From contig NZ_JARXHW010000002.1 in assembly GCF_031127805.1 (NCBI RefSeq), positions 124,001 through 188,000 on the forward strand: DNA of 64,000 nt, in the 5' to 3' direction. Positions 50,866-60,514 of the stretch are shown in pieces. The notes under the pieces are model-generated. The model made no database searches and was not told the DNA's origin. It was given only the letters and a program-made list of their open reading frames with translations. Every line of letters starts with the position of its first letter. The stretch's first letter is position 1. Made by a program: the position numbers and the translations under genes. The DNA is from Thalassobacterium maritimum (GTDB lineage Bacteria > Verrucomicrobiota > Verrucomicrobiia > Opitutales > Coraliomargaritaceae).

Positions 50866-52155
50866 CTAATTTTCGATCACTTCTATTCGTATGAAAGCTT
50901 GATCGGACTCTGTAACAGCTTGGCTGCGGCGGTAGATGAGGGTTTCGGTGCCGTCTCCGTTGTCGCCGGGCGTGGGGGAGGCGTCGACGATGCCGCTAGA
51001 GTCGCTGGGCCAGTTGTTCAGGTCGCTACTGGTTTGCGGTAGGTAGCTGATTCCTGTCAGGCCTGTGGGGCGGGTGAGGCTGATTTCGAGATATTGCTTG
51101 CCGTTTTCTTCGACCAGTGTCGAGCGGGGCAGGATGCTGATGTCGTTGACATTGGGGTCGCCGCCGAGGGCGTATTCTAATAATTGGCCGATGCCGTCGC
51201 CGTCGGTGTCGGCGTCGTTGTCGGCATCGGTGCCGTAGAGGCTGTGATCGGTCTTCCATCCGGAGAGTGTGTTGAGGTCGGGGATTGCGGCCTCGATTTC
51301 GGAAGCGTAGCTGCTGATGCGGACGAAGAAGTTGTTGTCTTGCCCTGAGGAACTGAAGGTAGAACTGCCATCCGTTGTGACTAAGGTGGCGATGCCTGCG
51401 AGGCGCCAAATGCCGTCGTTTTCGACGAAGATGCCAGACCCGGAGTCGTGCACTGCGAGTCCGGCTTCGTCGGTGCCGGCGTCGCTGTCTAAATCAATAC
51501 TTAAGCCAGTATAGCTATAATCATAGTCGTCGATATCACTGATGGTTGTCGAGGAATCTATCCGGTTGGTGCCCCATCGTTTGGAGTAGGTGTTGGCCCA
51601 GGTCCACGTTTGATCGTCTCCTTCGACGAAGCCGCTGCCGTTTTCGGAGCTTCCCCGGCCCCAGCCGACCAGAGTGCCCGTGACCTCTGTGGAAATTAAG
51701 TTGAAGGGAGGGCGTCCTCCGCTGAAGCCTGAGCTTACATCGTCGCCGGCGTCACTGCTGTGTAGTTCGATTTCGGTGATGCCGGGATCTTCGATTAATT
51801 TAAAGAGTTTGAGGTCTACATCATCGAAAGTGATCGGTGTGAATGCGGTATCGCGTGCCCAGAAGGTGCTGCCATCGAAGGTGACGTGGCTGTTGGTCGA
51901 GACGTGCCTTGCTGTGAGCATGTATTTGCCGCGTATGCGAACGGCGCTGCCGTTTCGACTGCTGCCGCTTGAGTTGCAGACGGAGGCGACGGCATCGAAA
52001 ATGGCTTCGCGCTCGCTGTCGGGAGCACTGAGATTTTCCGAGTTGAGACCGCTGTAGAGTATGAGTGCATGTAGGGGCGCGGTGGTGAGACAGCTGATGG
52101 CCAGTTGGGCCAGTAGGGGCAGGCCGCGGAGACCGAGTGTTGGGAGCTTTTGCAT
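50866..52155 (-). CDS. Secreted trypsin-like serine protease
   Basis: A 429-residue protein from ATG 52155; the upstream in-frame ATG gives an unnatural N-terminus. Signal peptide with LPLLAQLAISCLTTAPLHA. The triad is probably LTARHVS (His), DVDLKLFKL (Asp) and HDSGSGIF (Ser, with HDSG in place of GDSG). The C-terminal third has the acidic DADNDADTDGDGIGQLLEYA calcium-binding pattern common in extracellular proteins of Verrucomicrobiota. It converges with the prophage end and probably has its own promoter upstream of 52155. Confidence 0.75.
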   Translation of the reverse strand: MQKLPTLGLRGLPLLAQLAISCLTTAPLHALILYSGLNSENLSAPDSEREAIFDAVASVCNSSGSSRNGSAVRIRGKYMLTARHVSTNSHVTFDGSTFWARDTAFTPITFDDVDLKLFKLIEDPGITEIELHSSDAGDDVSSGFSGGRPPFNLISTEVTGTLVGWGRGSSENGSGFVEGDDQTWTWANTYSKRWGTNRIDSSTTISDIDDYDYSYTGLSIDLDSDAGTDEAGLAVHDSGSGIFVENDGIWRLAGIATLVTTDGSSTFSSSGQDNNFFVRISSYASEIEAAIPDLNTLSGWKTDHSLYGTDADNDADTDGDGIGQLLEYALGGDPNVNDISILPRSTLVEENGKQYLEISLTRPTGLTGISYLPQTSSDLNNWPSDSSGIVDASPTPGDNGDGTETLIYRRSQAVTESDQAFIRIEVIEN

Positions 52156-52223
52156 TTTTGATCGATAATATGTCTGTAGTTCTAATCGGCAACAGCTTAT
52201 AAGTGAATCATTTGTAAAATAAA

Positions 52224-52251
52224 ACAGCCCGATTCGTGGGAATCGGGCTGT
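52224..52251 (-). terminator. Terminator of the metallopeptidase gene
   Basis: ACAGCCCGATTC and GAATCGGGCTGT pair around GTGG, with TTTTATTTT on the minus strand after the hairpin. It ends the gene at 52287-52952. Confidence 0.85.
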
Positions 52252-52286
52252 GTCGAAATGGAGCGAGGCGGTGCTGGTGTCTGGGC

Positions 52287-52952
52287 TTATCTGCGCGAGG
52301 CAAGCAAGTAGAGTAGCCATCCGAGGCTGCTGACAAATGCGGCTACGTAGGTGTAGGCGGCCGCGTCGAGTGTCTTGTTGACCCCCACCAATTCGTCTTG
52401 GTCAACGATGCCGAGGCCGACGAGTTGCGCTTTGGCCCGCTTGCTGGCGTCGAATTCAACTGGCAGCGTAACAAGTTGAAAGACCGTCAACACTATGTAG
52501 ATCGCAATGCCGAGGTTGATGAAGAGCGGGCTGTGAAATAAGAAGAAGCCGCCAAACATGGCAATCGGGAGCATTTGCGAGGCAAAGTTGGTGATCGGCA
52601 CCAGCGACATGCGCAGGTTGAGCGGTGCGTATTCCTGCTTGTGTTGAATGGCGTGGCCGGCTTCGTGCGCGGCAACGCCCAGCGCAGCAAGGCTGTGGCC
52701 GTTGTAGTTGTCTTGGCTGAGCGCCAGGCGCTTGTTGCTCGGGTCGTAGTGATCCGTGAGCGTGCCGTGGCATGCGACGATTTCGACATCGTGGATGCCT
52801 GCGCTGGCCATGACCGCTTGAGCCGCTTCGCGTCCGGTGATACGGCCGCGGGAGGGAACCTGGCTATATTTGCCGTAGGCGCTTTTAACTTTCATTTGAG
52901 CCCATAGGCCGATGGCCATGGGGATCAGTATATATATTATGAGTGGTGGCAT
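52287..52952 (-). CDS. YugP-type neutral zinc metallopeptidase
   Basis: A 221-residue membrane peptidase. Start at ATG 52952, since the product then begins MPPLIIYILIPMAIGLWAQM, a membrane segment. VAAHEAGHAIQ is the HExxH zinc motif near residue 110. Further spans lie at FASQMLPIAMFGGFFLF, LFINLGIAIYIVLTVFQL and the C-terminus. The family (DUF4, YugP) is widespread; its physiological substrate is not established. Confidence 0.85.
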   Translation of the reverse strand: MPPLIIYILIPMAIGLWAQMKVKSAYGKYSQVPSRGRITGREAAQAVMASAGIHDVEIVACHGTLTDHYDPSNKRLALSQDNYNGHSLAALGVAAHEAGHAIQHKQEYAPLNLRMSLVPITNFASQMLPIAMFGGFFLFHSPLFINLGIAIYIVLTVFQLVTLPVEFDASKRAKAQLVGLGIVDQDELVGVNKTLDAAAYTYVAAFVSSLGWLLYLLASRR

Positions 52953-53131
52953 GGTAGTTGTCTTTCTTTTTGGAACCTCAATAGCAATCTCAGTTCCATA
53001 GATTCTCAAGTATTGATGAGCGATTTTGTTGAGGCGGAGAATTAAAAAGAGAATTTATCGGGAATAGTTTTTGATTCCCTGTCATCTTACAAACCGAATC
53101 CAATATACGAACCATTATTAGAGATTACATT

Positions 53132-53578
53132 ATGAGAAAAATACTGACCACAGCGCTTTTCGCACTCCTGGGCCTGCAAGCATCGCTAAGTGCGGGCGAG
53201 GGCTGGATGACAGACTTTAAGGCTGCAAAAGCGAAAGCAGCTGCTGAGAACAAGCCGATCTTGGTGGACTTCACTGGCTCTGATTGGTGCGGCTGGTGCA
53301 TTAAACTGGATAAAGAGGTTTTCAGCCAAGCGGCCTTTCAGGAATATGCAGAGGAGGAGTTGGTGCTGGTGGAACTTGATTTTCCGCGCGCCAAAAAGCA
53401 GTCCGCAGAGTTGAAGGCCCAGAACGAGGCACTGGCCCAGCACTACGGCATTCGTGGCTTTCCGACGATTTTGGTGCTCTCGCCAGAGGGCAAGTTGATT
53501 GAAAAGACGGGCTACCGCCGCGGTGGTGCGGAGCAATATGTCGATCACATCCAAGAGATTGTGGCTTCGGTGCAGTAG
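53132..53578 (+). CDS. Exported thioredoxin-like protein
   Basis: A 148-residue protein with signal peptide (MRKILTTALFALLGLQASLS) and a thioredoxin fold: ILVDFTGSDWCGWCIKLDKE contains the redox motif CGWC, and GIRGFPTILVLSPEG has the cis-proline. It is of the short thioredoxin_7 type that reduces or maintains disulfides in the periplasm. Monocistronic, with a terminator 28 bases after the stop. Confidence 0.85.
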   Translation: MRKILTTALFALLGLQASLSAGEGWMTDFKAAKAKAAAENKPILVDFTGSDWCGWCIKLDKEVFSQAAFQEYAEEELVLVELDFPRAKKQSAELKAQNEALAQHYGIRGFPTILVLSPEGKLIEKTGYRRGGAEQYVDHIQEIVASVQ

Positions 53579-53606
53579 TCGTCGCATAAGTTTTTTTGTG
53601 AATTTC

Positions 53607-53644
53607 GAATCGTGCAGCCGCTAGGCTGCGCGATTCTTTTTTTT
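53607..53644 (+). terminator. Terminator after the thioredoxin-like gene
   Basis: GAATCG and GCAGCC pair with GGCTGC and CGATTC around GCTA, followed by a run of T. It closes the preceding gene. Confidence 0.9.
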
Positions 53645-53829
53645 AGTGGATGCAGAGGGGGCCGCGGGGCCTCGCATTCGCTTTTGTAGAGAGGTCGAAA
53701 AGTCAAATTTACGCTTGATATCGAAAAATCCACAAAGTTAGGGTTGCTTTTCGTTTTCTCTCTTTTACTCTGCGCGGTTTTCTCAGATTCAAGCCGTTTC
53801 CCAATACAGCATTTTCAACAGATTTAGAC

Positions 53830-54474
53830 ATGCAACAGTACACACTTAATATTACCAATCGTGAAGGCACCGGTCGCGGTGTTGCTCGCCGCCTGCGTGC
53901 GGAGGGCCGAATTCCTGCCTCTTTGTATGGTCAGGGCAATGCTCGTTCGATCTCCGTTTCTGCGGTTGATTTTCGCACGCTGAACCGTGAAATCGGCGGT
54001 GGTGCGGCTCTCGTCGAGCTGACTGATGAAAAGGGTGAGTCTGCGCTTTGCTTGGTGCAAGATGTACAATACCATGCAGTTAAGAGCACTGTTGATCATA
54101 TCGACTTTCAGGAAGTTGAGCGTGGCCATGCATTCACAACTAAGATTCCTGTGCACCTGACTGGTGAAGATGACTGTGTCGGTGTTCGTAATGGTGGTGG
54201 CATTATTGACCACAAGTCGCACGAAGTTGAAATCCGTTGCCGTCCTTCCAAGCTTCCTGATCACGTCAATGCCGACGTAACGAATCTCGAAATCGGTGAA
54301 GCAATCCACATTTCCGACCTTCCTGTTCTTGAGGATGTCGAGTATCTCGGTGAGCCCGCTCAAGTGGTCGTATCCTGCCAAGCACCTACAGTCGCTGCTG
54401 AGGCCGACGACGACGCAGTTGCTGCGGACGAAGTGCCTGCCACTAAGGTTAGCGACGCAGACGCTGCGGAGTAA
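53830..54474 (+). CDS. rplY: Ribosomal protein L25/Ctc
   Basis: A 214-residue long-form L25 (TL5/Ctc) that binds 5S rRNA. The N-terminal domain (NREGTGRGVARRLRAEGRIP, YGQG) is the RNA-binding part, followed by the C-terminal beta domain, ending with an acidic tail (AEADDDAVAADEVPATK). It begins the housekeeping run rplY-pth-rpsF-ssb-rplI-dnaB. Confidence 0.93.
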   Translation: MQQYTLNITNREGTGRGVARRLRAEGRIPASLYGQGNARSISVSAVDFRTLNREIGGGAALVELTDEKGESALCLVQDVQYHAVKSTVDHIDFQEVERGHAFTTKIPVHLTGEDDCVGVRNGGGIIDHKSHEVEIRCRPSKLPDHVNADVTNLEIGEAIHISDLPVLEDVEYLGEPAQVVVSCQAPTVAAEADDDAVAADEVPATKVSDADAAE

Positions 54475-54534
54475 TTCTTTTATCTTATTAACCGGGTGAG
54501 CTGTCTGGCTTGCCCGTAACTGTTCTTTTACAAA

Positions 54535-55140
54535 ATGTCCATCGCGGTCATTGCTGGTCTGGGAAATCCGGGCACTAAATACCGCAACACTCGGCACAAC
54601 ATAGGTTTCGACCTTGTTGACCTGTTGGCTGCAAAGTACAGTGCTACGTGGAAACATGAAGCTCGCTTTGAGGCTGAAGTCGCAGTTGTCGTGCATCAGG
54701 GGCGCAAGCTCATGTTGCTCAAGCCGCAGACTTTCATGAATGCCAGCGGGCGCTCGCTTGGTGCAGCTTTGCGCTATCGCAAGCTGCCTGCGGAGGCGAT
54801 GCTCGTTATTTACGACGATTTGACCTTGGAGCTGGCGCGCACGAAGCTCAGCGTTAACGGGAGTGCTGGCGGTCACAACGGTATTTCGGATCTGTTGACG
54901 CAGGTCGGGCCTGGCTTTGCACGTTATCGTGTCGGGATCGGTGCCAAGCCGCATAAAGCGATGGACCTCGCAGATTATGTCCTGAGTCAGTTTTCTAAGG
55001 ACGAACAAACCATTTTGGCAGATCGCGCTTCAATCTATCTGGATCAGATACACCTGATCTTGAACGAGGGGCTCGCAGCTGCCATGAACATCATCAACCA
55101 ACGCAAAGCAATATCGCATGAGCGCAACGACCAAAAATAA
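54535..55140 (+). CDS. pth: Peptidyl-tRNA hydrolase
   Basis: A 201-residue enzyme that releases peptidyl-tRNA from abortive translation. GLGNPGTKYRNTRHNIGFD carries the catalytic His of the NTRHN block; KPQTFMNASGRS and GSAGGHNGI are family motifs. Its 3' end overlaps the start of rpsF by 23 bases. Confidence 0.95.
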   Translation: MSIAVIAGLGNPGTKYRNTRHNIGFDLVDLLAAKYSATWKHEARFEAEVAVVVHQGRKLMLLKPQTFMNASGRSLGAALRYRKLPAEAMLVIYDDLTLELARTKLSVNGSAGGHNGISDLLTQVGPGFARYRVGIGAKPHKAMDLADYVLSQFSKDEQTILADRASIYLDQIHLILNEGLAAAMNIINQRKAISHERNDQK

Positions 55141-55417
55141 CTACAAAGCCACTTTCATCCTCGACCTACGCGAATCAGAAGACGATTCCGCTAAGGTGAT
55201 GGCTGATCTTAACGAAATCTTGAAGTCCATCGGGGCTGAGCCTTCTGAAAGCGAAGACCTCGGTATGCGTGAGTTTGCACGTGCTGCAGACCGTCGCTAC
55301 ACTCAAGGGCATTACATCGAGATTTATTTCGCAGCTTCTGGCGAAGTTCCTGCCACTCTTAACGAAAAATTGAAGCTCGATAAGCGCGTTAATCGTATCT
55401 TTACTCAGTCTGTCTAA
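55118..55417 (+). CDS. rpsF: Ribosomal protein S6
   Basis: A 99-residue S6 of the 30S subunit (FILDLRESEDDSAKVMADLN; REFARAADRRYTQGHYIEIY). It starts inside pth and precedes ssb by 21 bases, the common rpsF-ssb-rplI order. Confidence 0.93.
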   Translation: MSATTKNNYKATFILDLRESEDDSAKVMADLNEILKSIGAEPSESEDLGMREFARAADRRYTQGHYIEIYFAASGEVPATLNEKLKLDKRVNRIFTQSV

Positions 55418-55438
55418 TTCTTCTTTTCGTCAATATCC

Positions 55439-55930
55439 ATGGCCTCATTTAACAAAGTTATTTTGATGGGAAACCTGACACGCGATCCGGAAACTCGCGT
55501 GACGGTCAATGGGTTGACGATTTGTAAGCTAGGCTTAGCTGTTTCTCGGGTATTTTCGACTAAGGATGGCGAGCGACGTGAAGAGACCACATTCGTGGAT
55601 ATCGACGCATTTGGCAAACAGGCCGAAGTCATCACTAAGTATTTCCGTAAAGGGAAGCCTATCCTAGTCGAAGGGCGCTTAAAGCTGGATCAGTGGGAAA
55701 CCAATGAGGGGCAAAAGCGTAGCAAGCTCGGTGTCGTGTTGGAAAATTTCCAATTCGTCGGCGGTCGCGATGATAACGACTCGAGCGGTGGCTCCGGAAG
55801 TGGGGGCAGCGCTGCCAGCTCTGGTGGTTATGAGCAAAGCTCTCCGCCTAAGCGCGAGTCTAAGCCTGCCGCCAGTAAGGACGACTTTTCTGCTGAAGGG
55901 GACACCCTTGACGAAGACGTTCCGTTCTAG
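55439..55930 (+). CDS. ssb: Single-stranded DNA-binding protein
   Basis: A 163-residue SSB. MASFNKVILMGNLTRDPETR starts the OB fold; residues 110-150 are a Gly/Ser linker and the end DEDVPF is the acidic tail that recruits partner enzymes. It is placed between rpsF and rplI. Confidence 0.95.
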   Translation: MASFNKVILMGNLTRDPETRVTVNGLTICKLGLAVSRVFSTKDGERREETTFVDIDAFGKQAEVITKYFRKGKPILVEGRLKLDQWETNEGQKRSKLGVVLENFQFVGGRDDNDSSGGSGSGGSAASSGGYEQSSPPKRESKPAASKDDFSAEGDTLDEDVPF

Positions 55931-55964
55931 CTTTCCTCTAGCTCTAGCTTTCCTCTAGCTCTAG
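55927..55964. repeat. 17-bp tandem duplication at the ssb stop
   Basis: CTAGCTTTCCTCTAGCT is present twice in direct succession (55927-55960), followed by CTAG. It overlaps the ssb stop codon. It could be a slippage site or a hairpin; it changes no gene product. Confidence 0.8.
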
Positions 55965-56063
55965 TGCCTCGCATTTAGGCTTTTATTAGCACCTCAGCGA
56001 TTTAGTGGCAATACGCCGCAATTTCTCTTACTCATTTAATCACACATTTAATCAAGACGTATC

Positions 56064-56567
56064 ATGGCCAACAATCAGGTTCTCCTCCTACAACCCATCT
56101 CTGGACTCGGCGCCGAAGGCGACACAGTCACCGTAAAAGCAGGCTACGCCCGCAATTTTCTGCTTCCTCGCAAGTTAGCTTTGCCGATCACGCAAGCGAA
56201 CAAGAAGCATGTTGAGTCATTGCTCAAGGCACGCGAAGCACGCGAGCAAAAGGAATTCGAAGATGCACGCACATTGAGCGAACGCGTCGAGAAGACCAGC
56301 ATTGCGATCGCTGTGAAGACAGGTGAGGGCGGTAAGATGTTTGGCGCTGTCACTGCCAACGATTTGCTTGGCCGCCTAAAAGAAGAGGGTATCGAGCTCA
56401 GCAAGAAGCAACTACAACTCGCTGCGCCGATCAAGGAACTTGGTTCGCACACAGCTGCTGTTAAGTTGCACGCTGACATCGAGACAGAGCTCAAGTTTGA
56501 AGTCGTCTCTGAGAATCCGATCGAAGACGGTGCGGATGCTGAAGATGCCGCTGAAGACGACGAGTAA
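56064..56567 (+). CDS. rplI: Ribosomal protein L9
   Basis: A 167-residue L9. The N-terminal NQVLLLQPISGLGAEGDTVT, then KAGYARNFLLPRKLA, is the 23S rRNA-binding domain; the long helix and C-terminal domain follow, with an acidic extension (EDGADAEDAAEDDE). Confidence 0.95.
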   Translation: MANNQVLLLQPISGLGAEGDTVTVKAGYARNFLLPRKLALPITQANKKHVESLLKAREAREQKEFEDARTLSERVEKTSIAIAVKTGEGGKMFGAVTANDLLGRLKEEGIELSKKQLQLAAPIKELGSHTAAVKLHADIETELKFEVVSENPIEDGADAEDAAEDDE

Positions 56568-56604
56568 TTAGCAGGCACTTGTCGTATAGACAAATTCCAA
56601 TACG

Positions 56605-58047
56605 ATGCCGCCTGATTCTAACTCTAAGTTTGATCGTAATCGCTCGGATCGAAACTTTAAGGGGAAGCGCAAGTCATTGTCTAAGGACGATGCCGTGCGC
56701 GTGCCACCTCACAGTATCGAAGCCGAGGAGGGGCTGATCGCTGCCTGTCTGCTGGACGGTGGCCGCGAGATCTTGACCGAATGTATCGAGTCCAAGATTG
56801 CTCCTGAGTTTTTTTACAAGACAGCGCACGAAGAGCTCTTTCGTGCGCTGCTTGCGCTTTATGCGACCGGGGACCCGATCGATGAGATCCTCCTGCTCGA
56901 CTATTTGCGCAAAAATGGCCTCGAAGAAGAGGTCGGTGGTATCGCCACCATTTATGCGATCCAAGATCGTATCGAAACGGCAGCTCACGCGCGCTATTTC
57001 GCGAAGATCGTGCATGAGAAATATCTCTTGCGCCGCTTGATTCGAACCTCACGCGAGGCGATCGAGGCCTGCTATGAGCAGCAGGATGACATGACGACCT
57101 TCGTGGAGAAGATCGAGCAAGACATTTTTGAAATCAGTCGCGACCGCATTACAGACGCGGCAATCCCCATCCGTCAGTCGCTCGACGAGGCCGTGGCCGA
57201 TATTCACGCGCTGTTAAATGGGCGCGATGATGCCGATGGCGTACTTTCCGGCTTCCGTGATCTCGATGGGATGACCTATGGTTTCCACCCCGGGCAGATG
57301 ATCGTGCTCGCTGCGCGTCCTTCTGTCGGTAAGACCAGTTTGGCCATGAACTTTGCCGAGCACGCGATGATTCCTGATGGAGGTCGCAAACCCGCTGGCG
57401 TTATTGTATTTAGTTTGGAAATGACGGCTGCGCAGCTTGCGATGCGTTTGATTTGCAGCCGTGCGCGCGTGGATATGAAGCGCATTCGTGACCGGGTGAT
57501 TTCCAAGCAAGACTCTGCCGATATCGCTACTACCGTGAAGGAGCTGAAAGAGGCTCCACTCTGGATCGACGACGGCTCGACCTCCACCATTCTTGATATT
57601 CGCGCCAAGGCGCGTCGTTTGCATACAAAGAATCCGCTGGGCCTAGTCGTGGTTGATTACCTGCAGCTAATTAAAGGCACTGATAGTCGTATGCAGCGTG
57701 AGCAGCAGATTGCTGATATTTCGCGCGGAATGAAGGGCATGGCCAAAGAGCTGAATGTGCCCGTAGTTGTTTTGAGTCAGCTGAATCGTGAGTCGGAAAA
57801 AGAAAATCGTGACCCACGTCTGTCTGACTTGCGTGAGTCTGGTTCGATCGAGCAAGACGCCGACGTTGTGATGCTGCTCCATCGCCCGAAAAAGAGTGAC
57901 GATGATGAGACTGTCGAAGGGGGCGGACTCTATAATGAGCACGAGCATATTAAATTAATCGTTGCCAAACAGCGTAATGGCCCCGTAGGTGAAATAGACC
58001 TGACATTTGTCCGTCGTTATACACGCTACGAGAACTTTCACCAATAA
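56605..58047 (+). CDS. dnaB: Replicative DNA helicase DnaB
   Basis: A 480-residue hexameric helicase. N-terminal domain with PHSIEAEEGLIAACLL, then the RecA-like domain with Walker A LAARPSVGKTSLAM, Walker B LVVVDYLQL, and the C-terminal SDLRESGSIEQDADVV. The basic N-terminal extension (about 25 residues) is longer than in E. coli. It follows rplI by 37 bases, the usual neighbour. Confidence 0.95.
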   Translation: MPPDSNSKFDRNRSDRNFKGKRKSLSKDDAVRVPPHSIEAEEGLIAACLLDGGREILTECIESKIAPEFFYKTAHEELFRALLALYATGDPIDEILLLDYLRKNGLEEEVGGIATIYAIQDRIETAAHARYFAKIVHEKYLLRRLIRTSREAIEACYEQQDDMTTFVEKIEQDIFEISRDRITDAAIPIRQSLDEAVADIHALLNGRDDADGVLSGFRDLDGMTYGFHPGQMIVLAARPSVGKTSLAMNFAEHAMIPDGGRKPAGVIVFSLEMTAAQLAMRLICSRARVDMKRIRDRVISKQDSADIATTVKELKEAPLWIDDGSTSTILDIRAKARRLHTKNPLGLVVVDYLQLIKGTDSRMQREQQIADISRGMKGMAKELNVPVVVLSQLNRESEKENRDPRLSDLRESGSIEQDADVVMLLHRPKKSDDDETVEGGGLYNEHEHIKLIVAKQRNGPVGEIDLTFVRRYTRYENFHQ

Positions 58048-58081
58048 AGGCGTTTAGCCATCAAGCCGTCACTCTTTACAG

Positions 58082-60472
58082 ATGCGAATTATCCAGACTC
58101 TTCTCTTTGCTGTCACCAGCTTGCTCGTGCTCGGTATGCCGATTCAATCCATTGTGGCGCAGGAGGCTGAAAGCTATCCCGTCATTAACAAGGTTATGAC
58201 CGAGTTTAATGGTTTTCGTGCTGCCAGCGATCAGTTCATCTTTAGTAACGTGCAACTGCGCCCCGGGATGAATTACAACCCGGCTCTACTGGACCAGTCG
58301 ATTCGCACTCTGTATGGCACTGGGCGCTTTGAGTTCGTGGAGGCACGTGTGGACAAGGCTGAGAATGAGACGATTAACTTAGTCTTCCAGTTGGTCTCAA
58401 AATATACCATCGAGCGCATCCGTTTCGTGGGCAATGAGGCTTATTCGGATTCACGTTTGGCCTCCAAGGCTGAGATTGAGAGCGGCTCGCCGCTCGATGA
58501 GTATACGGTGAGTGTTGGTGCTGATGCGATTGCCACCTATTATGTCGAAAAAGGCTTTCCTGATGTAGAGGTGGATTACCGTATCGAACGTGACGAGCAG
58601 ACAGGTTACGCAGTGGTGTTTTACGACATCGACGAGGGCGGTAAAGTCCGCATTGAAGAGATTAATTTCGTGGGCAACGAAGCGATCAGTTCTAAAACGC
58701 TGCGTAAACAACTCGAAACTGCCCAGCATAACTGGCTCTCCTGGCTGCTTGGCTCTGGTAAGTTCGATGAGAAGAAATTTAAAGAAGACCTAAAGACACT
58801 ACGCGAATTTTATCGCGATGCCGGCTATCTTGACTGTGAGATCAATGAAGATCAGGTTGAAATCGACTTTATCAAGGACGACGAAATTGTGATCACGATC
58901 CCTGTGGTTGAGGGCCAGCTTTATTATCTTGGTGAGTTTACTGTTGAAGGTGCCACCATTTACACGCCCACAGAACTCTTGAGCGCGGTGCGTTTAGAGA
59001 CTAGCAGCCCATTCTCGCCGAAAGAGGTGGATGAGGCGGCCACTGCGATTCGCGAGTATTATACCTCCAACGGCTACCTCGACACTCGCGTGCGCGCTGA
59101 GCGTGTGCCTAACATGCAGACACGTCAGATTGATGTGGTCTTCCGTATTAGTGAGAGCGAGAAGTTTTACGTCGAGTCGATTAAGATCGAAGGTAATACC
59201 AAGACGAAGGCGCGCGTCATCGTGCGTGAGTTAGCGCTCAGCCCCGGCGATGTATTTGACCGCAGACGAATGGAAGTGAGCCAGCGCCGTTTGGAGAACA
59301 CCAGTTACTTCGAAGATGTTCGCTTGAATCCTGAACCGACGAATGTTCCAGGACGAAAGGATCTTGGCATCACACTGCGCGAAGGTCGTACGGGGAATTT
59401 TACCTTTGGTGCGGGCTTTGGCTCTGTCGAAAGTGCAGTGGTTTACTTTGAAATGTCGCAGGGTAATTTTGATCTGTTCAATTGGCGCGATGGCTTTCAG
59501 GGCGATGGCCAAAAGTTCCGTTTCCGTGCCTCCTTGGGCACGAGTAGTAATCAGATCCTGATCGCATTTGAGGAGCCATGGCTCTTCGAGCAGCGTCTCG
59601 CTTTTGGTGTGGAGCTTTACCGTACTGAATCCGATTATAATAGTGCGGATTACAATGAGTTGCGCACTGGCTTCGAACTATACCTGCGTCGCCGTCTCTT
59701 CGAGTTGGTGGAAGCACGACTGTCCTATCGTCTTGAACTGGTGGAGATCTTTGATGTCGACCGCAACCCTGACTCAACATTGGGAGGCTCTGATATTAAC
59801 GATGATGGTAGCGTAGAGAATGATGGCATCGCCGATGTCTTTCAGAGTGCGGAGGGTGAAGACCTGGTCTCCAAGGTCGGTTTGACCTTCCTGCGTGATA
59901 ATCGCGAGACGCTGGTGTTCACGCGTAAGGGCAACCGCTCCAGCCTGAGCTTTGAATATGCAGGAATCGGTGGTGATGTGAACTATTACAAGATGGAAGG
60001 GCGCACTGCGCACTTTATCCCGACCTTCGACACCTTCAAGCAGTCTTTGTCAATTCTCGCTCGTGCCGGTAGTGTCACGCCTTTGGGGGATAATGATATC
60101 GTTCCTTTCTACGATCGTTTCTATTTGGGAGGGCCCGATACCTTGCGTGGCTTCGACTACCGTGAGGTGGGCCCACGTGACCCCGACGATGATGATGAAT
60201 CTGTCGGGGGGAACTCCTATTCAATGGTTTCTTTTGAATATGCTTTCAGAATTGCGGAACCTTTAGGGCTGGTTGTTTTCTATGACTGGGGATTTGTTAA
60301 TGAAAATGACCTTGATTTTAGTATGTCAGACTACGCCGATAACTGGGGCGTGGGTGCGCGCATTATGCTCATGGGCTCGCCGCTCAAGTTGGATCTCGGT
60401 ATTCCCATTACATCCCCCGAAGGTGCCGGTGGTGGCACACAGTTTAATTTTTCCTTTGGCACACGCTTCTAG
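58082..60472 (+). CDS. bamA: Outer membrane assembly factor BamA
   Basis: A 796-residue Omp85 protein that inserts beta-barrel proteins in the outer membrane. Signal peptide at residues 1-26, POTRA repeats up to about residue 420 (RIRFVGNEAYSDSRL, EINFVGNEAISSKTL, ESIKIEGNTKTKARV), then a C-terminal barrel with YLGGPDTLRGFDYREVG and the terminal Phe (SFGTRF). It precedes the periplasmic chaperone gene, as in other Gram-negative bacteria. Confidence 0.95.
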   Translation: MRIIQTLLFAVTSLLVLGMPIQSIVAQEAESYPVINKVMTEFNGFRAASDQFIFSNVQLRPGMNYNPALLDQSIRTLYGTGRFEFVEARVDKAENETINLVFQLVSKYTIERIRFVGNEAYSDSRLASKAEIESGSPLDEYTVSVGADAIATYYVEKGFPDVEVDYRIERDEQTGYAVVFYDIDEGGKVRIEEINFVGNEAISSKTLRKQLETAQHNWLSWLLGSGKFDEKKFKEDLKTLREFYRDAGYLDCEINEDQVEIDFIKDDEIVITIPVVEGQLYYLGEFTVEGATIYTPTELLSAVRLETSSPFSPKEVDEAATAIREYYTSNGYLDTRVRAERVPNMQTRQIDVVFRISESEKFYVESIKIEGNTKTKARVIVRELALSPGDVFDRRRMEVSQRRLENTSYFEDVRLNPEPTNVPGRKDLGITLREGRTGNFTFGAGFGSVESAVVYFEMSQGNFDLFNWRDGFQGDGQKFRFRASLGTSSNQILIAFEEPWLFEQRLAFGVELYRTESDYNSADYNELRTGFELYLRRRLFELVEARLSYRLELVEIFDVDRNPDSTLGGSDINDDGSVENDGIADVFQSAEGEDLVSKVGLTFLRDNRETLVFTRKGNRSSLSFEYAGIGGDVNYYKMEGRTAHFIPTFDTFKQSLSILARAGSVTPLGDNDIVPFYDRFYLGGPDTLRGFDYREVGPRDPDDDDESVGGNSYSMVSFEYAFRIAEPLGLVVFYDWGFVNENDLDFSMSDYADNWGVGARIMLMGSPLKLDLGIPITSPEGAGGGTQFNFSFGTRF

Positions 60473-60514
60473 TGCTGCTTCACTCTAACGTCTCAAACCC
60501 ATAATACATATTAT

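Noticed and set aside
53824..55008. A 394-codon minus-strand frame opposite rplY and pth
   Set aside because: Both plus-strand genes are unmistakable, and the minus-strand product has no recognisable motif.
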